From the IMG/VR virus record IMGVR_UViG_3300025121_000886, positions 29,151 to 93,150 of that record: a stretch of DNA of 64,000 bases; one strand, written 5' to 3'. Position 1 is the first letter of the stretch. Each line of letters starts with the position of its first letter. Below are positions 28,023 through 36,966 of the stretch, one piece after another. The DNA is from a virus. The position numbers and the translations under genes are program-made. The notes beneath the pieces were generated by a model. That model did no database searches. It saw nothing but the letters and a program-made list of their open reading frames with translations, and was not told the origin of the DNA.

Positions 28023-28035
28023 AAGGTTAAAAAAT

Positions 28036-28476
28036 ATGGCAGAATACGCGGTATTAACAACAAATGGGAGAACATATTTCAGCAAAACCTCTGAAGGTTG
28101 GGCAGTTTATGTCTATAGATTTTCTATAGGGACAGGGGGACATAATCCAACGACCTATGAGCCCTTAGAAATAACCGATATAGATATTGATGATTTAACC
28201 ACTCCCATTGAAATATCTCCAAGTATCACAAAAAAATTGATAACGGCTGTAACTCGACCAAATGATAATAGTATTGCAGCTTTATGTAAGATAGAAGAAG
28301 ATGAAGCTCTAGAAAATAAACTATCTGAGATAGGTATCTGGGCAAACATTTATGATGATTCACAAATTCTCCAAGATGAATATCTCATTGCTGTCGTTCA
28401 TTTCCCTCCCATATACAGAAAAGGTGCTCCCCATACACAAGTCACTTGTTCTTGGAATGTAATCATAAGTTTCTAA
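28036..28476 (+). CDS. Tail-collar-like protein, paralogue of the 24159 protein
   Basis: 146 residues. MAEYAVLTTNGRTYFSKTSE and VYRFSIGTGGHNPTTYEPLE align in layout with the 24159 protein and with DUF3751-like collar domains. The C-terminal end (TQVTCSWNVIISF) parallels its paralogue. It brackets the large spike from the other side, suggesting each fibre has its own adaptor (inference). Confidence 0.6.
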   Translation: MAEYAVLTTNGRTYFSKTSEGWAVYVYRFSIGTGGHNPTTYEPLEITDIDIDDLTTPIEISPSITKKLITAVTRPNDNSIAALCKIEEDEALENKLSEIGIWANIYDDSQILQDEYLIAVVHFPPIYRKGAPHTQVTCSWNVIISF

Positions 28477-28487
28477 CGAGGTTTTCT

Positions 28488-28865
28488 ATGTCATTTAAAC
28501 TCCCCAAAAAAGAAGTTCTTTTTGAGCTATCTAAAATAGCTCAAGATTTAGAACACCTAAATAAACCAAATTTAGCTGAAAAACTTGATATGGCCTGTAA
28601 TATATTAGATGTTTCTCCTAAAGATGAGGACATAAAAAAACTGTTTCTCAAATATTTTTCAGAGGCTTCAAGTCATTTTAATTCTATTAGTGATTTTTAT
28701 AACCCTGATTTTCATACAAAGCAGATTAATAATATAAGAAAATTATTAGATAAGATAGAAAATGAACTCAAAAATCCATTAACTTCTTATAATCATGAAA
28801 ATAAAATAGTTAGTTATACCATATTAAACCTATTCAGCTTAATTTTAAAAGAAGCATCTGATTAA
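28488..28865 (+). CDS. Small helical-tag protein
   Basis: 125 residues, helical. The N-terminal motif LSKIAQDLEHLNKPNLAEKL is a clear copy of the recurring hairpin. The rest is helix-rich without motifs. ATG 28488 follows CGAGG. Located between collar-like and fibre genes; unknown function. Confidence 0.55.
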   Translation: MSFKLPKKEVLFELSKIAQDLEHLNKPNLAEKLDMACNILDVSPKDEDIKKLFLKYFSEASSHFNSISDFYNPDFHTKQINNIRKLLDKIENELKNPLTSYNHENKIVSYTILNLFSLILKEASD

Positions 28866-28915
28866 CTTCTTTTTAAATTGACTTGACAAGTAAACAAATA
28901 CATTAGGAGAACATT

Positions 28916-29557
28916 ATGAGTTTACAACAATTAACAATAGACAACCTCGGAACAAAAACAGTTGAATTGGGCGGGAAGACAATAACAGGAGGGGGAAGCA
29001 GCACGATTGACAGACAATGGCTTTCTCTTACTGATTGTAAAGGAAATTATCCTGATCTGGCTACTCAAATATCTGGTCTTATCACATCGGGAGAAATTAG
29101 AGTGACTTTAGAAGGTTTAACTTTAACCGCTGCAAACCTCCTTGTGTTAAAAGATATGGAGTCTACCATTATCAATTTCACCTCAGATTATGTAGAACAT
29201 GCGGCTCTTGCAGCCGATGTATCCTTAAATTCTATTTCTTTTCCATATGCCATGTATCTGATAGGATTTAAAGCCTTGTCTATAAATGGTGTTGATACCG
29301 CTGTAGCAGATTATAAACAATTCGATATTATGCAAACAACCGGAGGGGCTACAGCGACGATATTTACAGCCACCACAGAAGCGACAACCACAACTTATGG
29401 TATGGGAACATTAACTGCAAATACAGTTATAACCAAAACTATATCAACACAAGTTATTACTGTGGCTGGATCAGTATTAAGATTTTTAGTTGGTGATGTA
29501 GGTGTTACTGGTAAACAATTCAATGGAATTTTAATTGCCCAATTTATAAGAGCTTAA
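28916..29557 (+). CDS. Fibre-family protein, copy 1 of 3
   Basis: 213 residues, Thr/Ala/Gly-rich beta protein. The N-terminal module (NLGTKTVELGGKTITGGGSS then WLSLTDCKGNYPDLATQISG) is shared with the next gene; the C-terminal half (TATIFTATTEATTTTYGMGT) looks like a beta-sandwich. Strong AGGAGAACATT before ATG. Probably a tail fibre tip, receptor-binding or adhesive decoration protein. Confidence 0.55.
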   Translation: MSLQQLTIDNLGTKTVELGGKTITGGGSSTIDRQWLSLTDCKGNYPDLATQISGLITSGEIRVTLEGLTLTAANLLVLKDMESTIINFTSDYVEHAALAADVSLNSISFPYAMYLIGFKALSINGVDTAVADYKQFDIMQTTGGATATIFTATTEATTTTYGMGTLTANTVITKTISTQVITVAGSVLRFLVGDVGVTGKQFNGILIAQFIRA

Positions 29558-29577
29558 CCCCAGAGAGGTAAAAATAA

Positions 29578-30261
29578 ATGTCTACAGTAATAACACAGCC
29601 TATAAACGGAAGTTACCTCAAGGTAACAAATAAATCAAACCAAGAACTGACTCTTATGAACCAAAAGTTAGCTCCTTATGGGGGTTATATCTACATACAA
29701 AGAAATTGGATATCTCTGTGTGATTTGGTTGGAAATTATCCTGATCTTGTAAATAAATTGACTGATCTTGTAACCTCAGATAAAGTAGAAGTTCTTTTCG
29801 ATGGATTTTATTTAACCACCGAAAATATTCTGGCTTTAAAAGATATGGTAACAAAAATTGATTACCATTTCACGAAATCTGTATCACATTCTGCTGTGGC
29901 TGCTGCCATAAAACTTTTTATATTTTGGTTACCTTATGATTGGAATTTTATTGGATTAAAAATAATTCCAAAAGCATCCTTAACAGTAGATGTCACTAAT
30001 GTAGCCTATAAATCATTGGCTATAACTCAATATGACACCTCCACACCGGGAGCAACGGTTTTAGATACAATAACCACAAGAACAGCAACAACAGCTATAA
30101 ATAGAACTGGTGATTTTACTATTAATGTTCCTTGGTCTTACACTTTTGCTACACAACAAGCTATAGCCAAAGAAGATTTTGTTTATATTACAGCTACAAA
30201 TGTTGATGCTGGAAGAGCTTTAAGTGCTGAGATAGAACTTATTTATATAAGACAAGGGTAA
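29578..30261 (+). CDS. Fibre-family protein, copy 2 of 3
   Basis: 227 residues, tandem paralogue of the preceding gene: NWISLCDLVGNYPDLVNKLT and ILALKDMVTKIDYHFTKSV match its WLSLTDCKGNYPDLATQISG and LVLKDMESTIINFTSDYVE. The C-terminal half is beta-rich (TGDFTINVPWSYTFATQQ). Tandem copies with a conserved N-terminus and divergent C-terminus fit receptor-binding diversification. Confidence 0.55.
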   Translation: MSTVITQPINGSYLKVTNKSNQELTLMNQKLAPYGGYIYIQRNWISLCDLVGNYPDLVNKLTDLVTSDKVEVLFDGFYLTTENILALKDMVTKIDYHFTKSVSHSAVAAAIKLFIFWLPYDWNFIGLKIIPKASLTVDVTNVAYKSLAITQYDTSTPGATVLDTITTRTATTAINRTGDFTINVPWSYTFATQQAIAKEDFVYITATNVDAGRALSAEIELIYIRQG

Positions 30262-30331
30262 TATTTATATTCTCGATATTCTTAACTTCATAAGTTTTTG
30301 AGAACTTTGCCAATATAGAGGGGGAAAAATA

Positions 30332-31042
30332 ATGTCTGAAGAATATAAAATTATAAATTTTACTGACACAACAGTTCATGTTGCTGGGAAGGATATATCT
30401 GTAGGTGGTTATAAATTATACGATTCTAAGGTAATAGAAGATCCTAAAATACAGGCAAAGATCGAAGCTTTAAGAGTCTCTGGACACATTGTTGTAGAAT
30501 ATCAGGGAGTACAGATTACTGAGGATATTTTCTCAAAAAGTTACAGGCGTCCGGGTGCTCAAATACATGGAACATCTTTTCCAACCACACCACATACAGG
30601 CCAAGTATTTTTAAGAACTGATCTCAATATCTATTATTATTGGGATGGAACAACTTGGTCTGCCTTTTCCTCTCTAGGTTCAGGATTACCTAAAATAGTA
30701 ACAGTATGTCATGCTGGCCTAGTAGAAAAAACTGTAACAACCTATTTATTAGGGTCTGCAACATCGGGTATACCCCTACAAGCATGTAAATTAGACTTTG
30801 TTAATATAACAGCTTATGTTGCACCTGGAGCTGGACAGAGCATAACTGTAAGTGTTATAAACATAACAACGGCTTCTACAAAAACTTATTTATTGGAAAA
30901 TGATGAAAAATATCATGAATACATAATAGTTGCGGCAAATCTAACATTTTCAGCAGATGATGAATTGGTGATATCAACGACATCTACAGATGGAAGTATC
31001 GGTCAAGATATAAATATTGCACTTCGTTTTAATGAACCATAA
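30332..31042 (+). CDS. Fibre-family protein, copy 3 of 3, with extra module
   Basis: 236 residues. The N-terminus (NFTDTTVHVAGKDISVGGYK...KIQAKIEALRVSGHIVVEY) corresponds to the anchor module of the two upstream paralogues. A short linker module FLRTDLNIYYYWDGTTWSAF resembles repeats in the large spike. The C-terminus is a beta-sandwich-like domain (GQSITVSVINITTASTKTYL). GAGGGGGAAAAATA before ATG. Confidence 0.55.
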   Translation: MSEEYKIINFTDTTVHVAGKDISVGGYKLYDSKVIEDPKIQAKIEALRVSGHIVVEYQGVQITEDIFSKSYRRPGAQIHGTSFPTTPHTGQVFLRTDLNIYYYWDGTTWSAFSSLGSGLPKIVTVCHAGLVEKTVTTYLLGSATSGIPLQACKLDFVNITAYVAPGAGQSITVSVINITTASTKTYLLENDEKYHEYIIVAANLTFSADDELVISTTSTDGSIGQDINIALRFNEP

Positions 31043-31061
31043 ATAATTTAAGGAAAATAAT

Positions 31062-31556
31062 ATGAATATAAATAGTTCATTCTCAACGGTAATAAATGGA
31101 CTTAAAGTTAAAGGAAAACATTCTTTAGCAAAAAAAGTTCAGGAAAAAATGAAAAAGTTAATGGCAGATGTTATAAAAACTGCTGGCTTTAAATTCACAA
31201 GGATATGGATAGATAGTCATCATGGACCCTCTTTAGCTATTAATTTCAAAGATGAATTACATTATGTAGGTGGTGCGAACTCAAGAGATATGGAAGTTGT
31301 TGTTCAAGGAAATGATTTGTATATTGATACACATGTTCCAAATCAAGACATAAGGTCTTGTGAACTTCATGAACTTGGTAAAGGTGATATCCTCAGAGCT
31401 GAAATATTTGAAAGAGGAAGTGATCAATATGGAGAAAAAGTAGAAATATACTCTTGTACCAGAGAAATGACCTTCCAGGGCGAAGATTATACAGAAGAGA
31501 TTGCTAATATGGATACAAAAGAATTTATAGATTATGCAGAAAACTATATGTTTTAA
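31062..31556 (+). CDS. Helical-tag protein in the fibre cluster
   Basis: 164 residues. Tag motif at the N-terminus (TVINGLKVKGKHSLAKKVQE). The rest contains WIDSHHGPSLAINFKDELHY and an acidic end (EEIANMDTKEFIDYAENYMF). No known family. AAGGAAAATAAT before ATG. Confidence 0.55.
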   Translation: MNINSSFSTVINGLKVKGKHSLAKKVQEKMKKLMADVIKTAGFKFTRIWIDSHHGPSLAINFKDELHYVGGANSRDMEVVVQGNDLYIDTHVPNQDIRSCELHELGKGDILRAEIFERGSDQYGEKVEIYSCTREMTFQGEDYTEEIANMDTKEFIDYAENYMF

Positions 31557-31597
31557 CATAATTCTAAAATTTTTATGTCAAATATTGGAGAAATTAT

Positions 31598-32041
31598 ATG
31601 AATCAATTAAATACCCTAAAAGATATATTTAGAACAGCCCAGATGCTTGAAAAAGATGGTCATGGTATAGAATCTATAAAACTATACTCTAACATTTTGA
31701 ATATGCTTGGAGAGAAAGATCCCTGCAATAAAATCATAAAAGATATTGAGGAAAAATATGAATCATATCAAGACCATTTTCAGAAAACAGGGTCTGAAAA
31801 AGTTAGTCCTAATCAAAAAAAGAGACAGTCTTTACAAAAAAGCATAGACAAAATTGTAGAGATCATAAGTGCTATGAGAGCAGCTAGAAAACCTTTATTA
31901 GCTAAATTACATGGCAGTATTTTACCAAAACTTGCTTTAGGACTTCGTTTAAAATTAAAGATATTAGCTGATAAAATAAAAAAGTTAGAAGAAAAAGTAG
32001 AAAAGTTACGAGAACAAAAGAAAAAAATTGCTGACAAATAA
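31598..32041 (+). CDS. Helical-tag plus coiled-coil protein
   Basis: 147 residues. N-terminal tag (FRTAQMLEKDGHGIESIKLY), then a charged linker and a C-terminal coiled coil (KLKILADKIKKLEEKVEKLR). It lies 6 bases before the glycosyltransferase. Could be a structural adaptor or chaperone; unknown. Confidence 0.55.
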   Translation: MNQLNTLKDIFRTAQMLEKDGHGIESIKLYSNILNMLGEKDPCNKIIKDIEEKYESYQDHFQKTGSEKVSPNQKKRQSLQKSIDKIVEIISAMRAARKPLLAKLHGSILPKLALGLRLKLKILADKIKKLEEKVEKLREQKKKIADK

Positions 32042-32046
32042 TTGAA

Positions 32047-32805
32047 ATGTTCTCAATCTTAATCCCAACCTGTATTCAAAGACTTTCTATAACAAAAGAT
32101 TTAATACTTCAGATCATAAAGACAAATCCACAAACCATAAAAGATAATCTATTAAAAATATACATGACATTACACATCCCCCGTCTTGATAAGCATAATG
32201 CCAAGATTATAGAAGAATTATCTTATATAAAAGAGATAAAAATAATCTACCCCAAAAATACTCACATCTCAAAAAACTTAAATATTATGTTAACAACAGC
32301 CTTACATGAAAATATATCAGATGAATTATATCTCATTAAAATAGATGACGACACATATCCACTAGAAAATGATTGGTTAAATGTATATAGAGAAGTATAT
32401 AATAGAATACCGGGTGTCGGAGTATTATATTCTTGTAAAACTTTAACTGAAATATATGAAAGGCTTCTTAATAATATTGGAATAACAAGTCAAGAAAAAA
32501 GCGGTATGCTTATGTTTTTCAATAGAAAAATAATTAATAAATTGGGTGGTTTTCAGGAATTGCTTGATCCTTATGGTAATGAAGACCTCGATTTCTTACT
32601 TCGTTCTGAACTTTCCGGTCTTAATAATTATGGAGTTCTTAGAACGGGAGATCACGGTATCTCAGTAAAACATGGAAAAGAAGTATATCCCAAATTAAAC
32701 AGTTGCTTTGATAAAAACGCTAGAGAATTAGCACAAGAAAAATTTCAGAGTATAAAAAAAGAATATCTGACAAAAAACAGATCAACAAAAATATATTTGG
32801 AGTGA
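32047..32805 (+). CDS. GT-A fold glycosyltransferase (family 2-like)
   Basis: Sugar transferase. Seen: 252 residues, N-terminal SILIPTCIQR nucleotide-sugar fold start, LYLIKIDDDTYPLEN with the DDD metal-binding motif at 100-102, a GNEDLDFLLRSELSG segment corresponding to the ED catalytic motif, and a late HG pair (KHGKEV). It sits among tail-fibre genes, so glycosylation of a virion protein is a reasonable guess; host-envelope or DNA modification are alternatives. No strong ribosome site; probably translationally coupled. Confidence 0.78.
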   Translation: MFSILIPTCIQRLSITKDLILQIIKTNPQTIKDNLLKIYMTLHIPRLDKHNAKIIEELSYIKEIKIIYPKNTHISKNLNIMLTTALHENISDELYLIKIDDDTYPLENDWLNVYREVYNRIPGVGVLYSCKTLTEIYERLLNNIGITSQEKSGMLMFFNRKIINKLGGFQELLDPYGNEDLDFLLRSELSGLNNYGVLRTGDHGISVKHGKEVYPKLNSCFDKNARELAQEKFQSIKKEYLTKNRSTKIYLE

Positions 32806-32807
32806 TT

Positions 32808-33329
32808 ATGGGAAATAATATAAAAACAATAGAATTTGAAAATTTTTTGGTGTCTAAAAAAGACATGCTAGAAGGTCTAAAATCAATAAAAACGGGAAGA
32901 TCTAGCAATGAGCCATTATCGTTACCCTCTAAAGTGATAGAAATTCCGGACAGAAAAGTATTTTTATACATAGGCTGTATAAAAAAATTGGTGTCCATGA
33001 TGCTCTATGGAAAATTGTCTACAAAGTGTGAAATGCTTGATATGAACGAGTCCCAATATTATGAGGTACCTTCTAAGGGAGAAGCATTCATTTTCGATCC
33101 TGATGAAAGATATGGTGGTCTAGAAAAGATTATGAAGATGTCTGATCTCGATGCATTATCAGCACAGATAAAATTAAATAAACCCCTTAAGAAAATAAAA
33201 CCCCGTCAAGCAAATTATGATAAAAAACCAACTCTTAGCGACATAGTCTATGAACTTGAAATACGTGGGAAGACTGTTTTAGCCGATAAACTCCAAGAAA
33301 AAATTCAGGATATTAAAGAGGAGATATAA
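32808..33329 (+). CDS. Unknown protein with C-terminal helical tag
   Basis: 173 residues. Start set at ATG 32808 with GGAGTG upstream, 2 bases after the glycosyltransferase stop. The tag motif (DIVYELEIRGKTVLADKLQE) is at the extreme C-terminus, unlike other members. The central segment VFLYIGCIKKLVSMMLYGKL is hydrophobic. Immediately upstream of the second spike; could be a spike chaperone or adaptor (inference). Confidence 0.55.
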   Translation: MGNNIKTIEFENFLVSKKDMLEGLKSIKTGRSSNEPLSLPSKVIEIPDRKVFLYIGCIKKLVSMMLYGKLSTKCEMLDMNESQYYEVPSKGEAFIFDPDERYGGLEKIMKMSDLDALSAQIKLNKPLKKIKPRQANYDKKPTLSDIVYELEIRGKTVLADKLQEKIQDIKEEI

Positions 33330-33330
33330 T

Positions 33331-35499
33331 ATGGGATTACATCCAGTAACTGGTAGAGATATGGGAAGTTCATGCCTATTAATCGTAGGCACAGATACTC
33401 AAACAGCTCAATATAAGACAATGAATGCAGCTTTAACAGAAGCAGCGAGAATAAAGGCAGAAGACCCCACAAAATATGTTACCTTAATGCTTCTCCCCGG
33501 GAGTTATAATGCTCCAACTTTGACCGTTCCAGACAAAACTTGTATAACTGGCATTCCTGGAGGTGATGGAGAATCTATAAAAATATTATCTGGTAATTCT
33601 CCGTGGGTCATAAATGGAAATTATATAACACTCCAAAATTTGACAATAGATGCTACAAATACGTCAGGTATGGTCTTATTAGCTATACACACATCTGCAA
33701 CAAATGTTTTTGTTAAATCATTAAAATTTGTATGCACCAAGGCAAATACCACCTTAATGTCTGTAACAGAATCAACGCGGATTCAATTACAAGATATTAA
33801 CTTTGATATATCAAATACTGGTGGAGATGTTCTTTTGGTAAATGGATCATCTGCTGATGTAATATTAAAAAATATAGCTGGTAGATCATCCGCTTTAATG
33901 GATAATGGCTTTAACATACAGGAAGCTAGTATTATTGATATCGATGGTTGTAATTTAGACATAGACTGTGCTGGAGCAGTAGCTAGGTTAGCTAATATAG
34001 CTAATTTATATCTACAAAACTCCAAATTCTCTGGGGGGAGTAGAGGTATTAAGATAGAAAACTGCCCTGCTTTTGTCGGAAATGGGATCAATGTAAAAAA
34101 TAATACAGTTTTTAACATAGCTGTTGATGAATCATCCACAGCAAACTCCTCTACTGGGATGATATCCGTCCTGGGTGACATAAATCCCAATAAAATATAC
34201 AATAACAGTAATGGTGCATCTATCGCTGCTATGACAAAAAGAGAAGACTCAATTGATCGTATTCAATACTTAATTGGGTCTCAAGTTGTTGGAAATCAAA
34301 AAACACCATCAGAGCTATTTGTAGGTGAAGGATGTCCAGATCCCAGTAATTTAACGATTTACCAACGAGACCCCACCAGTATATTTCATAGAATTGACTC
34401 CGGTGGATATGGCGATGCCATAACTTTTGACTCCGAGACTGCTGGAAATTGTCTTTATATTGGTTCAACATTTGTTAGAGGTGCTGAGGCAAAGAGAAAA
34501 CATTATGGCTTTCAATATGAGCTGTCTCAAACAATGTTGGGTGGTACTATTGTATTTGAATACTATGATGGAGCAACCTGGCAAGAATTTGATACAATGA
34601 CAACGAGCAGTTCATTTGTCAATCCAAGTGAATTATCTTCTAGAATAGGAAGTTTTGGAAACAATCCTTTTCTGAGACAAGACAAATTAGAAGAATTATA
34701 CTATTCATTACAACCGTTATCATCAGAATGGGAAGATAACTCTGAACCGGGAGTCACCTTCAAGTTTATGAGGATTAGAATAACATCTCTATTGACAAGA
34801 AAACCCATATTCAAATACATTAGATTACATTGCAACTCTTCTTGTATTAGAGGGAATGGTACAATACAATATTATGGTAATAGCCGAGTATGGCAACCTC
34901 TTTGGAGTAGCAGAGACTTTATAGAGCGTAGAAGAGACACCTTTGGTTCTGATCTAGCTGATGTTCAAATAGGTGGTGTTTTAACAGGGTGGGATCATCA
35001 ACATGGTGCTAAGCTAAGAAATGCATCAGCTGATGAAATATATGGAACATTTACGGTAACAGAGGGTTTAGATACAAGCACTCCTCTTAAATTAGCTGTG
35101 TGGTATCAAATATCTGGGGTTTTGGGGGGGAGTAATCCTATTCAATTAAAATTTGATTACATTAGACGCGGTATAAAAGAAGCTAAATTTCCAGATGGTA
35201 CATCAGTCCGTGTGGACTCTGAATCCATAGATACTGCTGGTATTGCTCAAAATATTGGAACAATATCAATTCCAAAACCAGCGGACACGAATAAAATATT
35301 TAGATATGTCTTATTCTCAGACAATAATAATAGCGGTTTAAAATTAAAAGATTATTATCCAGGAGACCTCGTTTTCTTCAGATTGACCAGAGTATTATCT
35401 GGTGGATATACAGGAATTTTAAACATACATGCTGTGGAAGTATATGGATCATTTTATTTGATTGGTGCTAATAATCTGGCTGTAAATCTTATAAATTAA
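33331..35499 (+). CDS. Second tail spike with beta-helix
   Basis: 722 residues. Residues of about 15-110 have the pectate-lyase entry pattern (YKTMNAALTEAARIKAEDPT, then LMLLPGSYNAPTLTVPDKTC), followed by helix rungs to about 290. The second half is a series of beta-sandwich-like segments (YGFQYELSQTMLGGTIVFEY; FKFMRIRITSLLTRKPIFKY). It probably binds or cleaves host surface glycans. AGGAGATATAAT before the start. Confidence 0.78.
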   Translation: MGLHPVTGRDMGSSCLLIVGTDTQTAQYKTMNAALTEAARIKAEDPTKYVTLMLLPGSYNAPTLTVPDKTCITGIPGGDGESIKILSGNSPWVINGNYITLQNLTIDATNTSGMVLLAIHTSATNVFVKSLKFVCTKANTTLMSVTESTRIQLQDINFDISNTGGDVLLVNGSSADVILKNIAGRSSALMDNGFNIQEASIIDIDGCNLDIDCAGAVARLANIANLYLQNSKFSGGSRGIKIENCPAFVGNGINVKNNTVFNIAVDESSTANSSTGMISVLGDINPNKIYNNSNGASIAAMTKREDSIDRIQYLIGSQVVGNQKTPSELFVGEGCPDPSNLTIYQRDPTSIFHRIDSGGYGDAITFDSETAGNCLYIGSTFVRGAEAKRKHYGFQYELSQTMLGGTIVFEYYDGATWQEFDTMTTSSSFVNPSELSSRIGSFGNNPFLRQDKLEELYYSLQPLSSEWEDNSEPGVTFKFMRIRITSLLTRKPIFKYIRLHCNSSCIRGNGTIQYYGNSRVWQPLWSSRDFIERRRDTFGSDLADVQIGGVLTGWDHQHGAKLRNASADEIYGTFTVTEGLDTSTPLKLAVWYQISGVLGGSNPIQLKFDYIRRGIKEAKFPDGTSVRVDSESIDTAGIAQNIGTISIPKPADTNKIFRYVLFSDNNNSGLKLKDYYPGDLVFFRLTRVLSGGYTGILNIHAVEVYGSFYLIGANNLAVNLIN

Positions 35500-35514
35500 T
35501 AGAAACAACTAACT

Positions 35515-35522
35515 CTGTAAAA
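35515..35522 (+). promoter_or_regulatory. CTGTAAA-type intergenic motif
   Basis: CTGTAAAA in the 46-base gap after the second spike, 31 bases before the start at 35546. It may mark the start of a new transcription unit. Confidence 0.3.
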
Positions 35523-35545
35523 CAAACAATGGATGGAGAAAAGAT

Positions 35546-35788
35546 ATGAAAAATCTTATGGAAAAAATAGGTAATATCTTAGAAAAAAAGGGTGATCCTC
35601 TGGCAAGATACACAAAAAGATATGCAGCAGAAGATGGGGGAAAGAGAGATGAGTATATGAAACTCTTCAAAGATACTCTGGAGAAATTCAAGGTAAACAG
35701 CCCATCAGAATTAGATGAAGGAGAAAAAATAAAGTTTTTTAAGGAAATCGATAAAAACTGGACATCTAAAGAAGAAAAAAAGGATTGA
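35546..35788 (+). CDS. Small helical-tag protein with KRDEY box
   Basis: 80 residues. N-terminal tag MEKIGNILEKKGDPLARYTK, then GKRDEYMKLFKDTLEKFKVN and a KFFKEIDKNW end. The KRDEYxKxF box recurs after the tag in the protein at 55972. Short phage proteins ending in KKKFFxEIDKxW-like sequences are common in large phages, but their role is unknown. GGAGAAAAGAT before ATG. Confidence 0.6.
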   Translation: MKNLMEKIGNILEKKGDPLARYTKRYAAEDGGKRDEYMKLFKDTLEKFKVNSPSELDEGEKIKFFKEIDKNWTSKEEKKD

Positions 35789-35802
35789 GAAAAAAATAGT
35801 TT

Positions 35803-36141
35803 ATGTATATCAATGATGATAAAAAAGCAATTCTTTCAGATAATGAGCTTAAAACAGGGGATGTGTTTTGTCCACTCTGCTTAAACTTTTTGATCGAAAA
35901 TACGACCCATTTTAAATGTTTTAAGTGCAATAATTCAATATTATTTGAGAATATTATTAATTTTCCGATAAAATGGAAGTTAACGATAGACGCTTCTAAG
36001 ATATCTAAGACGATTCCTTTTAAAAACGACAAATATCTAAACATAAAAAACATTATTCATAATGTGCTAGAATCTCTTGAAAAAGAGACCACAAATGATT
36101 ATATTAATATTAAAAATAAATTAAAAAATATAATAGAATAG
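35803..36141 (+). CDS. Zinc-ribbon miniprotein
   Basis: 112 residues. FCPLCLNFL and FKCFKCNNS give a four-Cys zinc ribbon at about residues 24-45; the rest is helical (NIKNIIHNVLESLEKE). Unknown role; part of a small accessory operon. Confidence 0.55.
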   Translation: MYINDDKKAILSDNELKTGDVFCPLCLNFLIENTTHFKCFKCNNSILFENIINFPIKWKLTIDASKISKTIPFKNDKYLNIKNIIHNVLESLEKETTNDYINIKNKLKNIIE

Positions 36142-36150
36142 GAGAACAAA

Positions 36151-36570
36151 ATGCCTATAGAATGCACTTGTAAAAAATTTGGTAGAGATAGATGCCGAGT
36201 ACACCCCACAATAAAAAGTATAGTAAGAGGAGAACAACGTTCTCTAGAAAACATAGAAATGATTAGAAAAAGTTCTGTGGCAATGAAACAGAGAGAGGCT
36301 GAGGAAAACAAAGCAAAATATGAAAATAAAAAGATAGAAATAGAAGAGAATCAGAAAATATTAGTTGCACATGGTGTAAAAAAAGCACCTGAAAAGAACT
36401 TAGAAGTTGTTGAAAAAATAACTCCAAAAAAACCTGAAAATAAAAAGGTGATAGAAGTCCCAAAAAATGAAAAACCTAAGAATAAAACTGATAAAATAAA
36501 AGAAAAAGAAGTAGAAGTAAAAATCCCCGATAAAAAAGAAGATGATATACCCATCAGTTTTGAGGAATAA
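36151..36570 (+). CDS. Cys/His N-terminus, highly charged protein
   Basis: 139 residues. MPIECTCKKFGRDRCRVHPT gives a C-C-C-H set, followed by a coiled coil and a long Lys/Glu/Pro-rich low-complexity tail. GGAGAACAAA precedes ATG. Likely largely disordered; unknown role. Confidence 0.5.
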   Translation: MPIECTCKKFGRDRCRVHPTIKSIVRGEQRSLENIEMIRKSSVAMKQREAEENKAKYENKKIEIEENQKILVAHGVKKAPEKNLEVVEKITPKKPENKKVIEVPKNEKPKNKTDKIKEKEVEVKIPDKKEDDIPISFEE

Positions 36571-36576
36571 AAAAAC

Positions 36577-36966
36577 ATGATCGATTTTATGATTAGCATA
36601 TTAGCTGTATGTGGCTTTTCTTATCTAATGGTAGACAGCGATATATTCACAAAATACAGAGACATACTCTCTGAAAAAAGTAGTTTTTTTGAGGGATTGT
36701 TTCAATGTTATTATTGCTCTGGTTTATATTCTGGGATAATCGTATATTTATTGGGTTGGCTAGAAGGATCACATAATTTTTCAGCATTCTCTTTGATAAA
36801 ATTCTCGGTAGCCTCAATAATTATCTCTGGAGTATTTGAAGAATTTAGAGATAATAGCTCTAGTATACGACTTGGTATATTTGAGACATTAAAACGATTT
36901 CCTATAAAAAGACGCCCAATTGCTAAAAAAATAGAGAATATGGATCAAAAAGTTGTCAATAATTAA
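36577..36966 (+). CDS. DUF1360-like small membrane protein
   Basis: 129 residues with about two to three membrane segments (MISILAVCGFSYLMV; YSGIIVYLLGW; FSVASIIISGVFEEF) and the signature CYYCSGLYSG, matching the CPxCTGFW-type motif of DUF1360 phage/Bacillus proteins. A lysis or membrane role is possible but unproven. TGAGGAATAAAAAAC before ATG. Confidence 0.65.
   Translation: MIDFMISILAVCGFSYLMVDSDIFTKYRDILSEKSSFFEGLFQCYYCSGLYSGIIVYLLGWLEGSHNFSAFSLIKFSVASIIISGVFEEFRDNSSSIRLGIFETLKRFPIKRRPIAKKIENMDQKVVNN

Noticed and set aside
28883-28905. TTGACA before the gene at 28916
   Set aside because: No -10 hexamer at the right spacing.
24624-35499. CRISPR-like or tandem DNA repeats in the spike genes
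   Set aside because: The apparent repetition is protein-level beta-helix periodicity; there are no regularly spaced identical DNA units.
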